DNA from: Corynebacterium sp. ES2730-CONJ
Lineage (GTDB): Bacteria > Actinomycetota > Actinomycetes > Mycobacteriales > Mycobacteriaceae
Assembly (NCBI RefSeq): GCF_024834055.1
Contig: NZ_JANUXZ010000004.1
Span: forward strand, 238,120-302,119
Length of the DNA: 64,000 nt
Direction of reading: 5' to 3'
Shown: positions 54,021 through 62,850 of the stretch, piece after piece
Position numbering within the stretch: position 1 is the first letter of the stretch
Layout: each line of letters begins with the position of its first letter
Notes under the pieces: generated by a model
Databases searched by the model: none
What the model saw: the letters and a program-made list of their open reading frames with translations, nothing else
Told to the model about the DNA's origin: nothing
Made by a program: the position numbers and the translations under genes

Positions 54021-54638
54021 ATGCAGAACTTCTTTATCTCCGATCCCCACTTCGGTCACAGTCTCGTCTCTGAGCTACGAGGCTTTGCCAGCCCCCACCT
54101 GCACGACGAGCAACTGATCACCGCATGGATTACCGCACTTCCCGCGAATCGCGAGATAAATATGTGGATTTTGGGCGATCATTCCTGTGGCCCCATGTCT
54201 GCGGAAGATAGAGCCCTCGAAACTCTAGCTCACTTCCGCAATACCATGCTGCACAAAAAGCAAACACTCGTCCATCTTCACGGTGTGCTCGGCAATCACG
54301 ATAGCGCTCATCCTATGCGCCCGCACTCAATCCGAGAACAACGACGGTTTACCAACGTCTACGACAGCATTCACACCAGCAATCTCGTGAGCATCGCGAA
54401 GCAGCCAGTACTGCTGTCTCACTTCCCCTACGATGCTGATAGCCGAGAGTCCGATCGGCTCAATCAGTGGCGACTAAAGGATCTAGGCACACCCCTTATC
54501 CACGGCCATACACATGCCACCGAGCAGCTAAGCTACTCAGCTCAAGGAACTCTCCAAATATGCGTGTGCGTAGAAGCCTGCCCCGACTTCGCACCCATAT
54601 CCCAGACAGATATCGCGCGAATTATACGCCCCTCATAG
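54021..54638 (+). CDS. Calcineurin-like metallophosphoesterase
   Basis: 205-residue soluble phosphoesterase. Motifs: FISDPHFGH (D and H), ILGDHS (D), LGNHDS (N and H), LLSHFPYD (H) and IHGHTH (two His). This set matches the small YfcE-like group often found near phage or repair genes; no such context is seen here. It starts 23 bp after lsr2, so co-transcription is possible. Its last 6 nt overlap the convergent response-regulator gene. Confidence 0.85.
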   Translation: MQNFFISDPHFGHSLVSELRGFASPHLHDEQLITAWITALPANREINMWILGDHSCGPMSAEDRALETLAHFRNTMLHKKQTLVHLHGVLGNHDSAHPMRPHSIREQRRFTNVYDSIHTSNLVSIAKQPVLLSHFPYDADSRESDRLNQWRLKDLGTPLIHGHTHATEQLSYSAQGTLQICVCVEACPDFAPISQTDIARIIRPS

Positions 54639-55271
54639 CACGCCTTGTTCACGAGCAGCTGCTACTGCAGAGGTGCGAGAACGCACTCCTAATTTGTCAT
54701 AGATATGCACAAGATGGCTCTTGACCGTGGCCTCCGAGAGCAAGAGGATTTGCCCAATATCGCGGTTAGAGGATCCAGAAGCTACTAATTTCAGCACTTC
54801 CAGTTCGCGTGGAGTCAGCGATGTGCGAGGAGTACGTACTCGTGTCATCAGGCGATTGGCCACCGTTGGCGAAAGAGTGGAATCCCCCTCTGCTGCGGAA
54901 CGTACGGCGGCGATTAATTCCTCAGGCGGGGCATCTTTTAAGAGGTAGCCTAAGGCTCCCGCTTCAATGGCACCTAAGATATCGGCGTCGGTATCATAAT
55001 TAGTTACTACCAATACGTGTGGCGGGTTCTTCATTGTGCGTTTGATTTCTGCGGCCGCATCGGCGCCCGTTGCCAGCCGAGTACCTTCCACACCAGCTCC
55101 GAAGCGTAAATCCATCAGAATCACATCGATACCGCCAGCCTGCGCGGCAGCAATGGCAGCCTCCGCTGTGGCCACCTCACCGATCACTTCGATATCGTCG
55201 GCTCCTTCTAAGACGGCTCGCAGACCGAGGCGCACTATTTCGTGATCGTCGGCAAGGAGAACGCGAATCAT
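54633..55271 (-). CDS. NarL/LuxR-family response regulator
   Basis: 212-residue response regulator. The receiver domain has the acidic pair in LLADDHE, the phosphorylated D54 in VILMDLRFG, the Thr/Ser region VLVVTNYD and the Lys in YLLKDAPPEE. The GerE/LuxR DNA-binding domain (about 148-207) includes LTPRELEVLKLVASGSSNRDIGQ-type sequence (LTPRELEVLKLVA, SEATVKSHLVHIYDKLGV). It lies 62 bp downstream of its likely kinase. Tail overlap with the phosphoesterase gene is 6 nt. Confidence 0.94.
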   Translation of the reverse strand: MIRVLLADDHEIVRLGLRAVLEGADDIEVIGEVATAEAAIAAAQAGGIDVILMDLRFGAGVEGTRLATGADAAAEIKRTMKNPPHVLVVTNYDTDADILGAIEAGALGYLLKDAPPEELIAAVRSAAEGDSTLSPTVANRLMTRVRTPRTSLTPRELEVLKLVASGSSNRDIGQILLLSEATVKSHLVHIYDKLGVRSRTSAVAAAREQGVL

Positions 55272-55333
55272 ATTGAAGCCTTTCGAAGAAGAAGACAGGT
55301 AACCTTTAGTATAGAAGATTTAAAAATCTTAGC

Positions 55334-56584
55334 CTAGCTCACCGGTATCCCCACGCTGACCGCCGTTCCGCGGCCAGGTGCCGACTCCACGCTCACCGAA
55401 CCTCCGAGCTCCTTAGCGCGCTGGCGCATCGCATTGACTCCAATATGACCGAGTCCCACAGGCCTATCAGCCAGCTCATTGGGATCAAATCCGCTGCCAT
55501 CATCGACAATATCAAGGCGCACTTCCTCCTCGGAATAGCTTAATGTCACCGCGCATCGCGTGGCGTGAGCATGCTTGGCCACATTGCCCATTGCCCCCTG
55601 CGCGATCCGCAAGAGTGCCGCCTCCACCTTCATGGGTAATTGCCGCTCCTCGCCATCAATATGGATAGAAAATTCTGGTCCCACAAACGCTTCCGCCACT
55701 CGGTTAAGTGCCCCTTCAAGAGATGTTTTACTCAGTGCAGCCGGCTGAAGGGCAGCGATCATAGCCCTAGCCTCTTGGAGGTTATCGGCAGCGGTCTGCC
55801 GCGCCAAGCGCATATATTCTAAGGGCTTTAATTGCTCGTGCTGGCTGATCGACGAACGCTTGACCTCTCGCTCCGCCACATTTAAGAGCATTTGAATACT
55901 CGAAAGTCCCTGTGCCAACGTGTCGTGAATTTCGTGCGCAATGCGTTGACGCTCCTCCGCGATACCCGCCGCCCGTTCCGTTTCGGCCAACTGATTACGG
56001 GTAGCCATGAGCTCAGCGATAAGAGCTTCACGCTCCCGAGCACCGCGCCAGAGAGCTTGAAAAGCCAAATGAATGCCTATGACCACTAGCGCTGAAACCG
56101 CCGGGCCCATCACAGCTCCGAAGGTGAGATTGGCACGATAACTCAAAATTGCCACCGCTGTTGCCCCAATAACGGCAATGATGCCCCGGTAATCAGGCAG
56201 CACCCGTAGGTAGAGGAAGAAAAGCGGAAAAACCAGATATACACTGACGGGAATGACCGGCAGCATCACTACCCAGATGAGTGTAAGGAAGCTAACCCAA
56301 AACAGTTTCCACCTTAATCGGTCATGAGCACGTGTGACGGATAGTGCATAAGCAAAGCCAAAAGCCGTGCACAGTAGCACCGCGATAACTGCCTCATCTC
56401 GATGAAGTCTCGCCGCGCCGACAAGGGCCACGGCGAGCAAGAGTGCGGTGATCACGGTCATGGCACGTCGATAGGCGGCAGCACCTGGTTGAGAATCGTA
56501 GGTGGCCACATCTCCGATAGGGATATTAGTGAGATCCCCTGTTTTTTTCGCAGGTATCGGGGCGGGCTCTAAGCTAGGCTTCAT
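55334..56584 (-). CDS. Sensor histidine kinase (HisKA_3 type)
   Basis: Membrane kinase of about 416 residues. Five or six hydrophobic segments fill residues 40-180. The dimerisation/phosphoacceptor box RIAHEIHDTLAQGLSS has the phosphorylated His at about 217, and the ATPase domain shows the N box (AMGNVAKHAHAT), DDGSGFDP and GLGHIGVNAMRQRA. No periplasmic sensor domain is obvious, so it may sense a membrane signal. I place the start at the ATG at 56584 (MKPSLEP); 56461 is an alternative. Its start codon overlaps that of the divergent lipoprotein gene. Partner of the response regulator downstream. Confidence 0.9.
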   Translation of the reverse strand: MKPSLEPAPIPAKKTGDLTNIPIGDVATYDSQPGAAAYRRAMTVITALLLAVALVGAARLHRDEAVIAVLLCTAFGFAYALSVTRAHDRLRWKLFWVSFLTLIWVVMLPVIPVSVYLVFPLFFLYLRVLPDYRGIIAVIGATAVAILSYRANLTFGAVMGPAVSALVVIGIHLAFQALWRGAREREALIAELMATRNQLAETERAAGIAEERQRIAHEIHDTLAQGLSSIQMLLNVAEREVKRSSISQHEQLKPLEYMRLARQTAADNLQEARAMIAALQPAALSKTSLEGALNRVAEAFVGPEFSIHIDGEERQLPMKVEAALLRIAQGAMGNVAKHAHATRCAVTLSYSEEEVRLDIVDDGSGFDPNELADRPVGLGHIGVNAMRQRAKELGGSVSVESAPGRGTAVSVGIPVS

Positions 56585-57164
56585 GAACTTGACTTTACCT
56601 GGCCCAAAAATGCTCGCAACGCTGCTTGCTCCGGCATTATTCATCACAGCCTGTACCGCGCAACCGGCTAGGGAACCCCAGTTATCAACTCAAGCGGCCG
56701 AGATGCCGAATGAGATGCCTGGTGAGTTTCCTAGCGACGGTCTCGCCCCCGATGCTCACCCTGAGGTACCTCGAGAAGCTCAGGACCCCTGCCCCTATCT
56801 CGATACTGAATGGTTAGCACGAACCAATGGACAAAAGGTCACCTCGATGGGGGTGGATTCACGATTTGTCACCCCAGCATGTGTGTATTGGTCCTACCCA
56901 CCTGAACCTCAGGCAAGTATTGTGGTGCGGCATATGCCCACCGTAGACCAAGCCATTGAGGTGGTTGACATCGCCGCCCCGATCGCCGACACCGAGCCCG
57001 TGGATACTACCGATGGATGGTCGGGTGGACGTGGAGGAGGCCCCGAAGGAGCCGTCTACGCAGTACAAAAAGGAAGCATCGCCCTTGTAGTGAGAACCAA
57101 TCAGCCGCAATCAGTGAAGGCGGAACTCATAGCTGAGGAGGTCATCCGCCAACTCGCACTCTAA
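56583..57164 (+). CDS. Lipoprotein, probable DUF2020 family
   Basis: 193-residue exported lipoprotein. A hydrophobic signal ends in the lipobox FITAC, so the mature protein would begin at Cys. The rest has an acidic Met/Pro-rich linker and one domain with DPCPYLDTEWLARTNGQ, PACVYWSYPPEPQ and VDIAAPIADTEPVD, which resembles DUF2020 as I recall it from corynebacteria (not verified). The ATG at 56583 has TAGGC upstream; an alternative ATG at 56607 leaves a shorter signal. It lies head to head with the histidine kinase, a typical place for a sensor accessory protein. The tail overlaps the small membrane gene by 4 nt. Confidence 0.82.
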   Translation: MNLTLPGPKMLATLLAPALFITACTAQPAREPQLSTQAAEMPNEMPGEFPSDGLAPDAHPEVPREAQDPCPYLDTEWLARTNGQKVTSMGVDSRFVTPACVYWSYPPEPQASIVVRHMPTVDQAIEVVDIAAPIADTEPVDTTDGWSGGRGGGPEGAVYAVQKGSIALVVRTNQPQSVKAELIAEEVIRQLAL

Positions 57165-57313
57165 ACCGCGACGTCGTTATACGGGAGCTGGCTCGAGATC
57201 CATGGGAAGACAACATTCATGAGCAGGAAAAATACCGCGATAAGCAACGCCAGCACTATAAAGAATTTGAACCACCGAGGCCCAGGCAACAATTCCCACA
57301 ATAACGCGTACAT
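57161..57313 (-). CDS. Small single-span membrane protein next to sortase
   Basis: 50-residue protein MYALLWELLPGPRWFKFF... with one strong transmembrane helix (about 17-38) and the tail VVFPWISSQLPYNDVAV. The LLPGP start and the FPW...LP.NDV end look conserved in design. The ATG at 57313 is 3 nt past the sortase stop, with AAGGACGG upstream inside the sortase end, so translation is coupled. Too short for most gene callers. It may be a sortase partner; no function is known to me. Confidence 0.82.
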   Translation of the reverse strand: MYALLWELLPGPRWFKFFIVLALLIAVFFLLMNVVFPWISSQLPYNDVAV

Positions 57314-57316
57314 TAA

Positions 57317-58120
57317 TTACCGTCCTTCCAGAATTGGCGGGATATAGGAGCCATCCTTCGGATGGGAATCTGCGAGCATAGCGTGTACAATCATGCGCTC
57401 AGCATTGGAAAATTGCGGGTGGCAGGTGGTGAGAGTGAGAACCGGCTCCATGTCTGACGTGGCTTCTTGCCCAATGATCCCAGGGCGAGCGCCGATAGTG
57501 GATACGTCTGAAGGAACAGTAATGAAGCGACCGCGAAGATCTTGGTAATCGCCCTGTGCTAGGCGGTCGACTTGCTCCGGGTTCAAGCAGTGTGCGGCCT
57601 CCTGCCGACGCTGATCCGGATCGGCTGCCATGGGGGCGACGCGATAGGTATTCCACGCATCAGCTGTCTCAATAACAATGGCATCGCAACTGCGCAGGGC
57701 CCCAAGATCGTTAAACGGCGCACCCTTACCCACTCGGTGTCCCGCAACCGCAAAATTGCCTGGTTGACCCGGCATCTGAGTATCTGCATAATGGCCGGGA
57801 CCCGCAAGAAGTGAGGCATCATCGGTGCCTTCGATGATGGCAAAGGAAAAATCCGAGCCGAAACTGGGGATATGCATTTTAGCGAAGGCGGTACCCAGTT
57901 CGGGGCGGAGCTTTTGCCTCGGATTGACCCTCTCGGCCGCTGAGTTCCAGGTATCGTTTAACTCAGTATTAGCCTCAGCCTGGAGTTTAGCTGATTCGAT
58001 ATTGGTCCAAAACGATTCATAAACGGCGAAGAGGAGAATCAAGATACCGACCGTCAGAAAGAGCTCACCGATAACCCCAAGAGCCGTTAGCCGTGGGTGA
58101 TGCCGCTGTGCATGAGTCAT
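57317..58120 (-). CDS. Class E sortase
   Basis: Membrane-anchored transpeptidase of 267 residues that joins surface proteins with a sorting signal to the cell wall. N-terminal helix about 15-36. The catalytic residues are H128 in AVAGHRVG, C233 in TLTTCHP and R242 in SNAERMIVHAML. Class E (housekeeping in actinobacteria) is favoured by the TLTTC context and the long insert (about 165-195). No protein with an LPxTG or LAxTG tail is encoded in this window. Operon with the 50-residue membrane protein; divergent from yidC. Confidence 0.9.
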   Translation of the reverse strand: MTHAQRHHPRLTALGVIGELFLTVGILILLFAVYESFWTNIESAKLQAEANTELNDTWNSAAERVNPRQKLRPELGTAFAKMHIPSFGSDFSFAIIEGTDDASLLAGPGHYADTQMPGQPGNFAVAGHRVGKGAPFNDLGALRSCDAIVIETADAWNTYRVAPMAADPDQRRQEAAHCLNPEQVDRLAQGDYQDLRGRFITVPSDVSTIGARPGIIGQEATSDMEPVLTLTTCHPQFSNAERMIVHAMLADSHPKDGSYIPPILEGR

Positions 58121-58246
58121 CCTCTAGCCTCGTTTTCCAATCAGAGCCCCATATCAAGCACTCATTCTAACAGTGTGACACGATTGCCCACTACGCTGGC
58201 ATAGGATAGGCTCACGGTTTTTAAGCTTTACTATAAGGATAACCAA

Positions 58247-59368
58247 TTGCTTGAGATATTCATCTACCCTGTTTCCGCTGTGATGAAATTTTGGCATTAT
58301 TTCCTCCACACGGTCGTCGGTTTCACCGACTCCCAAGCCTGGGTATTCTCAATTTTTGGGTTGATTGTAGTGGTACGTGCTCTCATCGCCCCCACTCAGT
58401 GGTTCATCCTTAAATCAGGTCGTATTAGTACGATTATGCGCCCGCGTATCGTCGCCTTGCACGCCGAATACGAGGATGAAGTGGACCCCGCCAAACTCAA
58501 AGAAATGGCACGGCGCGAAAGGGAAATCCAGAAGGAGCTAGGATATACGAACGCCGCTGGTTGCATCCCACCGCTTATTCAGATTCCCTTCTTCATTGGC
58601 CTTTACCAGGTACTCCTCAGAATGGCGCGACCCAAGGAGGGGCTGGACTCCCAGCTTCATCAGCCCATTGGATGGCTAACGAGTAATGATGTTTCCAGTT
58701 TTTTGAGTGCCCGCTACGGAGATGTGGCGCTGCCTGCTTATATATCGATGTCTCCAGAACAATTACAAAGACTAGAGACAACATACGAGGCGGTGATCCA
58801 ATTCAACGTGCCACTCATCTTAGTCGCCGGTATCATTACCTCCATCAACCTCACGATTTCCACTGTGCGCAACCGCTTTGCCATGGATCATGAGTCACGG
58901 GTGGCTGAGGTTTTACTAAAGTGGATGGCCTGGGCTATTCCGCTGGTTCCGCTGCTACTCTTGCAGGCAGGGGTCACGGGCCCGATCCCGGCCGCTATCG
59001 CTATGTACTGGGGTGCTAATAACCTATGGACCCTCGTTCAAAATGCCACCATCTACCTCATCCTCTATCGGGTCATGCCTTATGGAGAAGACGTTAAGCA
59101 GCATCAGTACACTAAGAGGGAAGAACGTTTAGAACGACAGCGTATCCGCCGCCGGATGCGCTGGAGAAGAAGATTAGCATTAGTTGGCTTCATCGTGGCA
59201 CCGTGGAAATACACCAGACACGCTGAGGCTCTCAGCCAAGCGAATAATTATTTCCGCGAACAAAAAGCTGCGCGCAAAGAGAGGAAGCTGAAGCGGAAAG
59301 AACTGAAGACCAAACGCATCCAGGCACGCCGGGAAGCTAGATTGCGTAATCAGCAGGAGGAGCACTAA
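58247..59368 (+). CDS. YidC/Oxa1-family membrane insertase (probable second copy)
   Basis: 373-residue insertase with about five hydrophobic segments. IYPVSAVMKFWHYFLHTVVG opens the protein, the conserved hydrophilic-groove Arg is likely in VVVRALIAPTQW, and GCIPPLIQIPFFIGLYQVLLRM is the central signature. A long Lys/Arg-rich tail (about 290-373) follows. It starts with TTG; AAGGAT lies 7 nt before. The housekeeping yidC of actinobacteria is near rpmH-rnpA at the origin, which is not here, so this is likely a paralogue. The 3' end overlaps the TetR gene by 32 nt. Confidence 0.88.
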   Translation: MLEIFIYPVSAVMKFWHYFLHTVVGFTDSQAWVFSIFGLIVVVRALIAPTQWFILKSGRISTIMRPRIVALHAEYEDEVDPAKLKEMARREREIQKELGYTNAAGCIPPLIQIPFFIGLYQVLLRMARPKEGLDSQLHQPIGWLTSNDVSSFLSARYGDVALPAYISMSPEQLQRLETTYEAVIQFNVPLILVAGIITSINLTISTVRNRFAMDHESRVAEVLLKWMAWAIPLVPLLLLQAGVTGPIPAAIAMYWGANNLWTLVQNATIYLILYRVMPYGEDVKQHQYTKREERLERQRIRRRMRWRRRLALVGFIVAPWKYTRHAEALSQANNYFREQKAARKERKLKRKELKTKRIQARREARLRNQQEEH

Positions 59369-59972
59369 GTAACTGCACTGCTACCTCACGGGCACGATAT
59401 AAAGGCTCCGTACTGCGACTAATCCGCGCGGCCTGCAATCCGCCGTCGAGAAGCAGAAGTAACTGCTGGGCTTGGCTATTGCTGGGATAGCCGTTCATGG
59501 AGTTGAGAAGACTCGTCAGCGTTTGCTCGCGCCACTGGAAGTGATCTCGTACCGCCTCAATGATGCCGTGCTCGGCCTCAGTATCAGGACGCGGAAATTC
59601 GGTGGCAGCGTTATGAAAATGAGAACCTCGGAACTCATTCGCCTCTGCTCCATCGATGGCTTGATCAAAGAAGGTAAGTATTTTGCGGTCGAGGAGGTCA
59701 TAAACCGCTAGATAGGAAGTCATCTCTTCGCGATAATCATTATCGAGGGATTTTAGATATGCGATCACGAGATTATCTTTGGATCCGAATAGTGAGTAAA
59801 GCGAGGCTTTAGCCACATCTGCTTCACGCAGCACACGGTCGATACCGATAACCCTGATGCCTTCAGTGGTAAAAAGTGATCGGGCGCTCTCGAGGAGGCG
59901 TTGCCGCGGGGTGGGGCGCTGACTGCGTCGATCCTTCGCAGTCGATGAGACCTGCTTCTTCCCTGCAGCCAT
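59337..59972 (-). CDS. TetR-family transcriptional regulator
   Basis: 211-residue repressor. The N-terminal helix-turn-helix (about 22-68) is RLLESARSLFTTEGIRVIGI followed by ADVAKASLYSLFGSKDNLV. The ligand domain resembles that of regulators such as AcnR/ComR types only loosely (FRGSHFHNAATEFP). A basic N-terminal extension of about 20 residues is present. It overlaps yidC tail to tail by 32 nt. The target is unknown; no divergent transporter is adjacent. Confidence 0.88.
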   Translation of the reverse strand: MAAGKKQVSSTAKDRRSQRPTPRQRLLESARSLFTTEGIRVIGIDRVLREADVAKASLYSLFGSKDNLVIAYLKSLDNDYREEMTSYLAVYDLLDRKILTFFDQAIDGAEANEFRGSHFHNAATEFPRPDTEAEHGIIEAVRDHFQWREQTLTSLLNSMNGYPSNSQAQQLLLLLDGGLQAARISRSTEPLYRAREVAVQLLSAPPADYAI

Positions 59973-60058
59973 GACACTCCTTCTGTGACGATCTGGATTC
60001 TTTCAATGAACAGACTAGTCTATTAAGTATAGAAAGCCTATTTCTTTCGCGCAGCAAA

Positions 60059-60089
60059 AAGCGGCACTCCCAGTAAGGGAGTGCCGCTT
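60059..60089. terminator. Bidirectional terminator after the GlsB-like gene
   Basis: Perfect 13-bp stem AAGCGGCACTCCC / GGGAGTGCCGCTT with loop AGTAA, between the GlsB-like gene and tetR. Confidence 0.88.
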
Positions 60090-60102
60090 ATTTTGCAGAA
60101 CT

Positions 60103-60366
60103 TTATTTGTTCTTCATGATTAACTGCAGGATGCTGAGCAGGATAACAGCACCCAGAAGGCAGGTTACAAAGCTAAAGATGAGGCCGCCACCGGATACAT
60201 CGAAGTTGAACAGCTGCAAGATCCAACCACCTAGGAGGCCGCCAACGACACCAACAACGATATTGAGGCCAACACCTTGGCTAGCATCAGTACCCTTTAT
60301 TTTCGAAGCGATCCAGCCAGCTAGTCCGCCAATGATGATCCAGCCGAAGAAACCGAGGCCAAGCAT
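60103..60366 (-). CDS. GlsB/YeaQ/YmgE-family stress membrane protein
   Basis: 87-residue protein with three hydrophobic helices rich in Gly. WIIIGGLAGWIASKIKG and VGVVGGLLGGWIL are the family signature ("transglycosylase-associated protein"). Such genes are often induced by stress; the biochemical role is unknown. It has GGAG before its ATG and ends at a 13-bp terminator; usp is upstream on the same strand, 140 bp away. Confidence 0.92.
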   Translation of the reverse strand: MLGLGFFGWIIIGGLAGWIASKIKGTDASQGVGLNIVVGVVGGLLGGWILQLFNFDVSGGGLIFSFVTCLLGAVILLSILQLIMKNK

Positions 60367-60505
60367 GAATAAATCTCCTTATAGGTTATATATGATCGTA
60401 AATTCGGAGCAAAGCGCAGATATCTCTTAGCTTTTTCTTATAATCTCCTCTTACCACTATAGCGGGGAATCTGCAGAAAAACGACAACGATCCGATAACG
60501 AAAAC

Positions 60506-61402
60506 CTAGGAGCTCGCCGGGCGCACAACGACCATGGGGCAGGGCGAACTTTGCAAAAGCGCCCGAGAGGTAGAGCCCAGTAACATGCCCCGGAAACCAC
60601 CGCGCCCATGTGAGCCTACGACGAGCAATTGCGCATTCTCGGCTGAGTCAACCAACGCCCTTACTGGGCGATCGCGAGTAATGACCATCTCCACAGCCAC
60701 ATCGGGATATGTGCTTAAGAATGGCTCCAGATCTGACTGTACTTCTTGGATCTGGCGTTCCTCGACCGTCGCCCACTCGCGCTGCGCCGCAGCCAAACCA
60801 GCGAGTGAGGCCTGGACCTGCATATCCATCCACGTATGCACGGCGATAATGCGCGTTCCCCGGGCTGCAGCTTCACGGAAGGCGAATTCAACGGCTTTTT
60901 GAGAGACATCTGAACCATCGACGCCCACGACGATCGGCCCGTATTTGGTTGTTTCATTAACTTCGTTGTCTTCACGGACGACGACGACGGGGCAATGCGC
61001 ATGAGAAACGACGGCTGCCGACACTGATCCCATTACCATCCCCGACAGGCCGCCAAGACCACGTGAACCCATCACGATCATGGTCACGGTTTCACTGAGT
61101 TCAAGCAGCATATCGATGGGGGTACCCTCCGCGAGGGTGTACCCTATATGGAGATCCGGTGCGACCTCTAAAGCTAGGGATTTTGCCCGCTCGATGATCT
61201 CCATGGTCTCTTGTTGGAGATCATCGTAGAGCTCCTGTGGGGGCATGATACCGTCGGAGTACAAAAACTGCGGCATGGTGTAGCTCGCTGCAATTTTCAG
61301 CGCTACCCCCCGCTTGTGAGCAGTATTAGCCGCCCAGCGCACCGCATTATCAGCGGCTGGGGAGCCATCAACGGCGACGACAACAATATTTTCTCGGGAC
61401 AT
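60506..61402 (-). CDS. Universal stress protein with two Usp domains
   Basis: 298-residue tandem Usp protein. Domain 1 (about 1-145) starts VVVAVDGSPAADNAVRWA and has GSRGLGGLSGMVMGSVS. Domain 2 (about 153-298) starts IVVGVDGSDVSQKAVEFA and has GSHGRGGFRGMLLGSTS. Both G-x2-G-x9-G(S/T) motifs predict ATP binding. The tandem form is common in mycobacteria (Rv2623 type). It is flanked by the GlsB-like stress gene. Confidence 0.94.
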   Translation of the reverse strand: MSRENIVVVAVDGSPAADNAVRWAANTAHKRGVALKIAASYTMPQFLYSDGIMPPQELYDDLQQETMEIIERAKSLALEVAPDLHIGYTLAEGTPIDMLLELSETVTMIVMGSRGLGGLSGMVMGSVSAAVVSHAHCPVVVVREDNEVNETTKYGPIVVGVDGSDVSQKAVEFAFREAAARGTRIIAVHTWMDMQVQASLAGLAAAQREWATVEERQIQEVQSDLEPFLSTYPDVAVEMVITRDRPVRALVDSAENAQLLVVGSHGRGGFRGMLLGSTSRALLQSSPCPMVVVRPASS

Positions 61403-61518
61403 GGGGCGCTTCTCCTATGTGCACTGGGTTGAAACAACAAAGCTCTTATTGTTTCCTTATTTCTACACTCCAGTGTACTCGTCACACCTAGCCTTCAGTT
61501 GTGAGCCCAGCCACTACT

Positions 61519-61707
61519 TTAGCGGCGCACAGAATCGATGAGAGTGGAGGCAGCGTCGGTCACAGCATCAATTTTGTCCAATGTTGCCGCTGGGGCATTA
61601 GCCGGATAGAAGACCGCATAGAAGACTTTCACAATCGTCTCTATGATCTTGCCTATATCGGTAGCTAGAAATTTCATCAATGGTTCCAAGAGCGCGTTCA
61701 TATCCAT
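61519..61707 (-). CDS. Small porin-like or secreted amphipathic protein
   Basis: 62-residue protein beginning MDMNALLEPLMKFLATDIG without a signal peptide. It is helical, with regularly spaced hydrophobic residues (FLATDIGKIIETIVKVFYAV) and acidic or polar residues between them, and no Cys. Size, start and amphipathic design recall corynebacterial PorA/PorH-type mycomembrane porins, which also lack signal peptides, but I see no specific motif. The ATG at 61707 has GAGGAG 7-8 nt upstream. Neighbours give no hint. Function unproven. Confidence 0.6.
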   Translation of the reverse strand: MDMNALLEPLMKFLATDIGKIIETIVKVFYAVFYPANAPAATLDKIDAVTDAASTLIDSVRR

Positions 61708-61850
61708 AAAAAATCTCCTCACATAGTCCTGACAATAAAACTATCGGGCGTGGGTCAACGACGTTACGCCACGATGGATAGGATACCGCGAGCCAAGAGA
61801 TGGTCACCAATTTTCCCGCTGAGCCTTCTTGCTTTGTAGCATGGAATATT

Positions 61851-62846
61851 ATGGAGTCAATCAGGCGCCCTCGGGCACAAAGGCCTCGTCCCCCTTTAGA
61901 GATCCGCGATGGGCTCAATCCGTCCCGCGCCCGCGTACCAGATAGCGCCCACGGCATGACCGCCTTCGATTTTGTATGGCATCTTAAGAGCACGCAACGG
62001 TACCGACACCCGGAAGATACCCGCGAGAACCTACTCAAAGAATTCCAGAGCGGGAATATTCGCCTCGGTCTGTGGCCTCGAGATCGAGAGCTTTCGGCGT
62101 CGTCCACGCTTAAAGCTGGTGAGGATATTTGGTTCTACCGCATGCCTGCAGAGGAAAAAGAGATTCCTTATGAGATCAACATTATCGACGAAGATGAAAA
62201 TCTGCTCGTCGTGGATAAGCCCCCATTTTTATCTACGATGCCACGGGGGCGTCACATCAGCCAGTCGGCAACAGTTAAACTCCGTCGCCGCTGCGGCAAT
62301 CCCGATCTCGCTCCAGCTCACCGCCTCGATCGGCACACAAGTGGAGTACTGATTTTTACTAAGAAGAAGGAGATGCGCTTTCCATATCAAAACCTTTTTG
62401 CTACCCGTGCGGCCACTAAGATTTACGAGGCGACAGCCGAGTATACCGAGATTCCCCCGGGCGCCCAGTGGGCCCACCACTTGGAAAAGACACCCGGAAT
62501 AGTGCAGGGACGCATTCTCGATGGTGAGCCTAATTCCTTCACCACCGTCTCGTCTGTGACCCCGTGCGATAAAGCGCGAATGGCTGAATTAAAGAAAATA
62601 CATGGAGCTACTTTGGCTCCCCAGGCCATCTATGAATTGCGTCCCCAGACGGGAAAGACCCATCAACTGCGTTTACAGATGCTGGCGGCGGGTATTCCTA
62701 TTCTAGGCGATCCAGCGTACCCAACGGTTCTGCCCGAGGATGAGGAAGATTTCTCCGTCCCTATGCATCTAACGGCCCGGGAGTTGCGTTTTATCGATCC
62801 ACTCACGTCTAGAGAGCGACGCTTTCGATCACCGAGGGTGTGGTAG
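61851..62846 (+). CDS. RluA-family pseudouridine synthase
   Basis: 331-residue RNA-modifying enzyme. An N-terminal S4-like part is followed by the catalytic domain with HRLDRHTSGVLIF, the catalytic Asp following the Leu, KIYEATAEY and RPQTGKTHQLRLQMLAAG, then GDPAYPT. The start at 61851 (MESIRRPRAQRPRPPL) is preferred to 61800, as PPLEIRDGLNPSRARVP is the usual family beginning. The target (rRNA or tRNA) cannot be told. It ends at an 11-bp terminator. Confidence 0.92.
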   Translation: MESIRRPRAQRPRPPLEIRDGLNPSRARVPDSAHGMTAFDFVWHLKSTQRYRHPEDTRENLLKEFQSGNIRLGLWPRDRELSASSTLKAGEDIWFYRMPAEEKEIPYEINIIDEDENLLVVDKPPFLSTMPRGRHISQSATVKLRRRCGNPDLAPAHRLDRHTSGVLIFTKKKEMRFPYQNLFATRAATKIYEATAEYTEIPPGAQWAHHLEKTPGIVQGRILDGEPNSFTTVSSVTPCDKARMAELKKIHGATLAPQAIYELRPQTGKTHQLRLQMLAAGIPILGDPAYPTVLPEDEEDFSVPMHLTARELRFIDPLTSRERRFRSPRVW

Positions 62847-62850
62847 CAAA

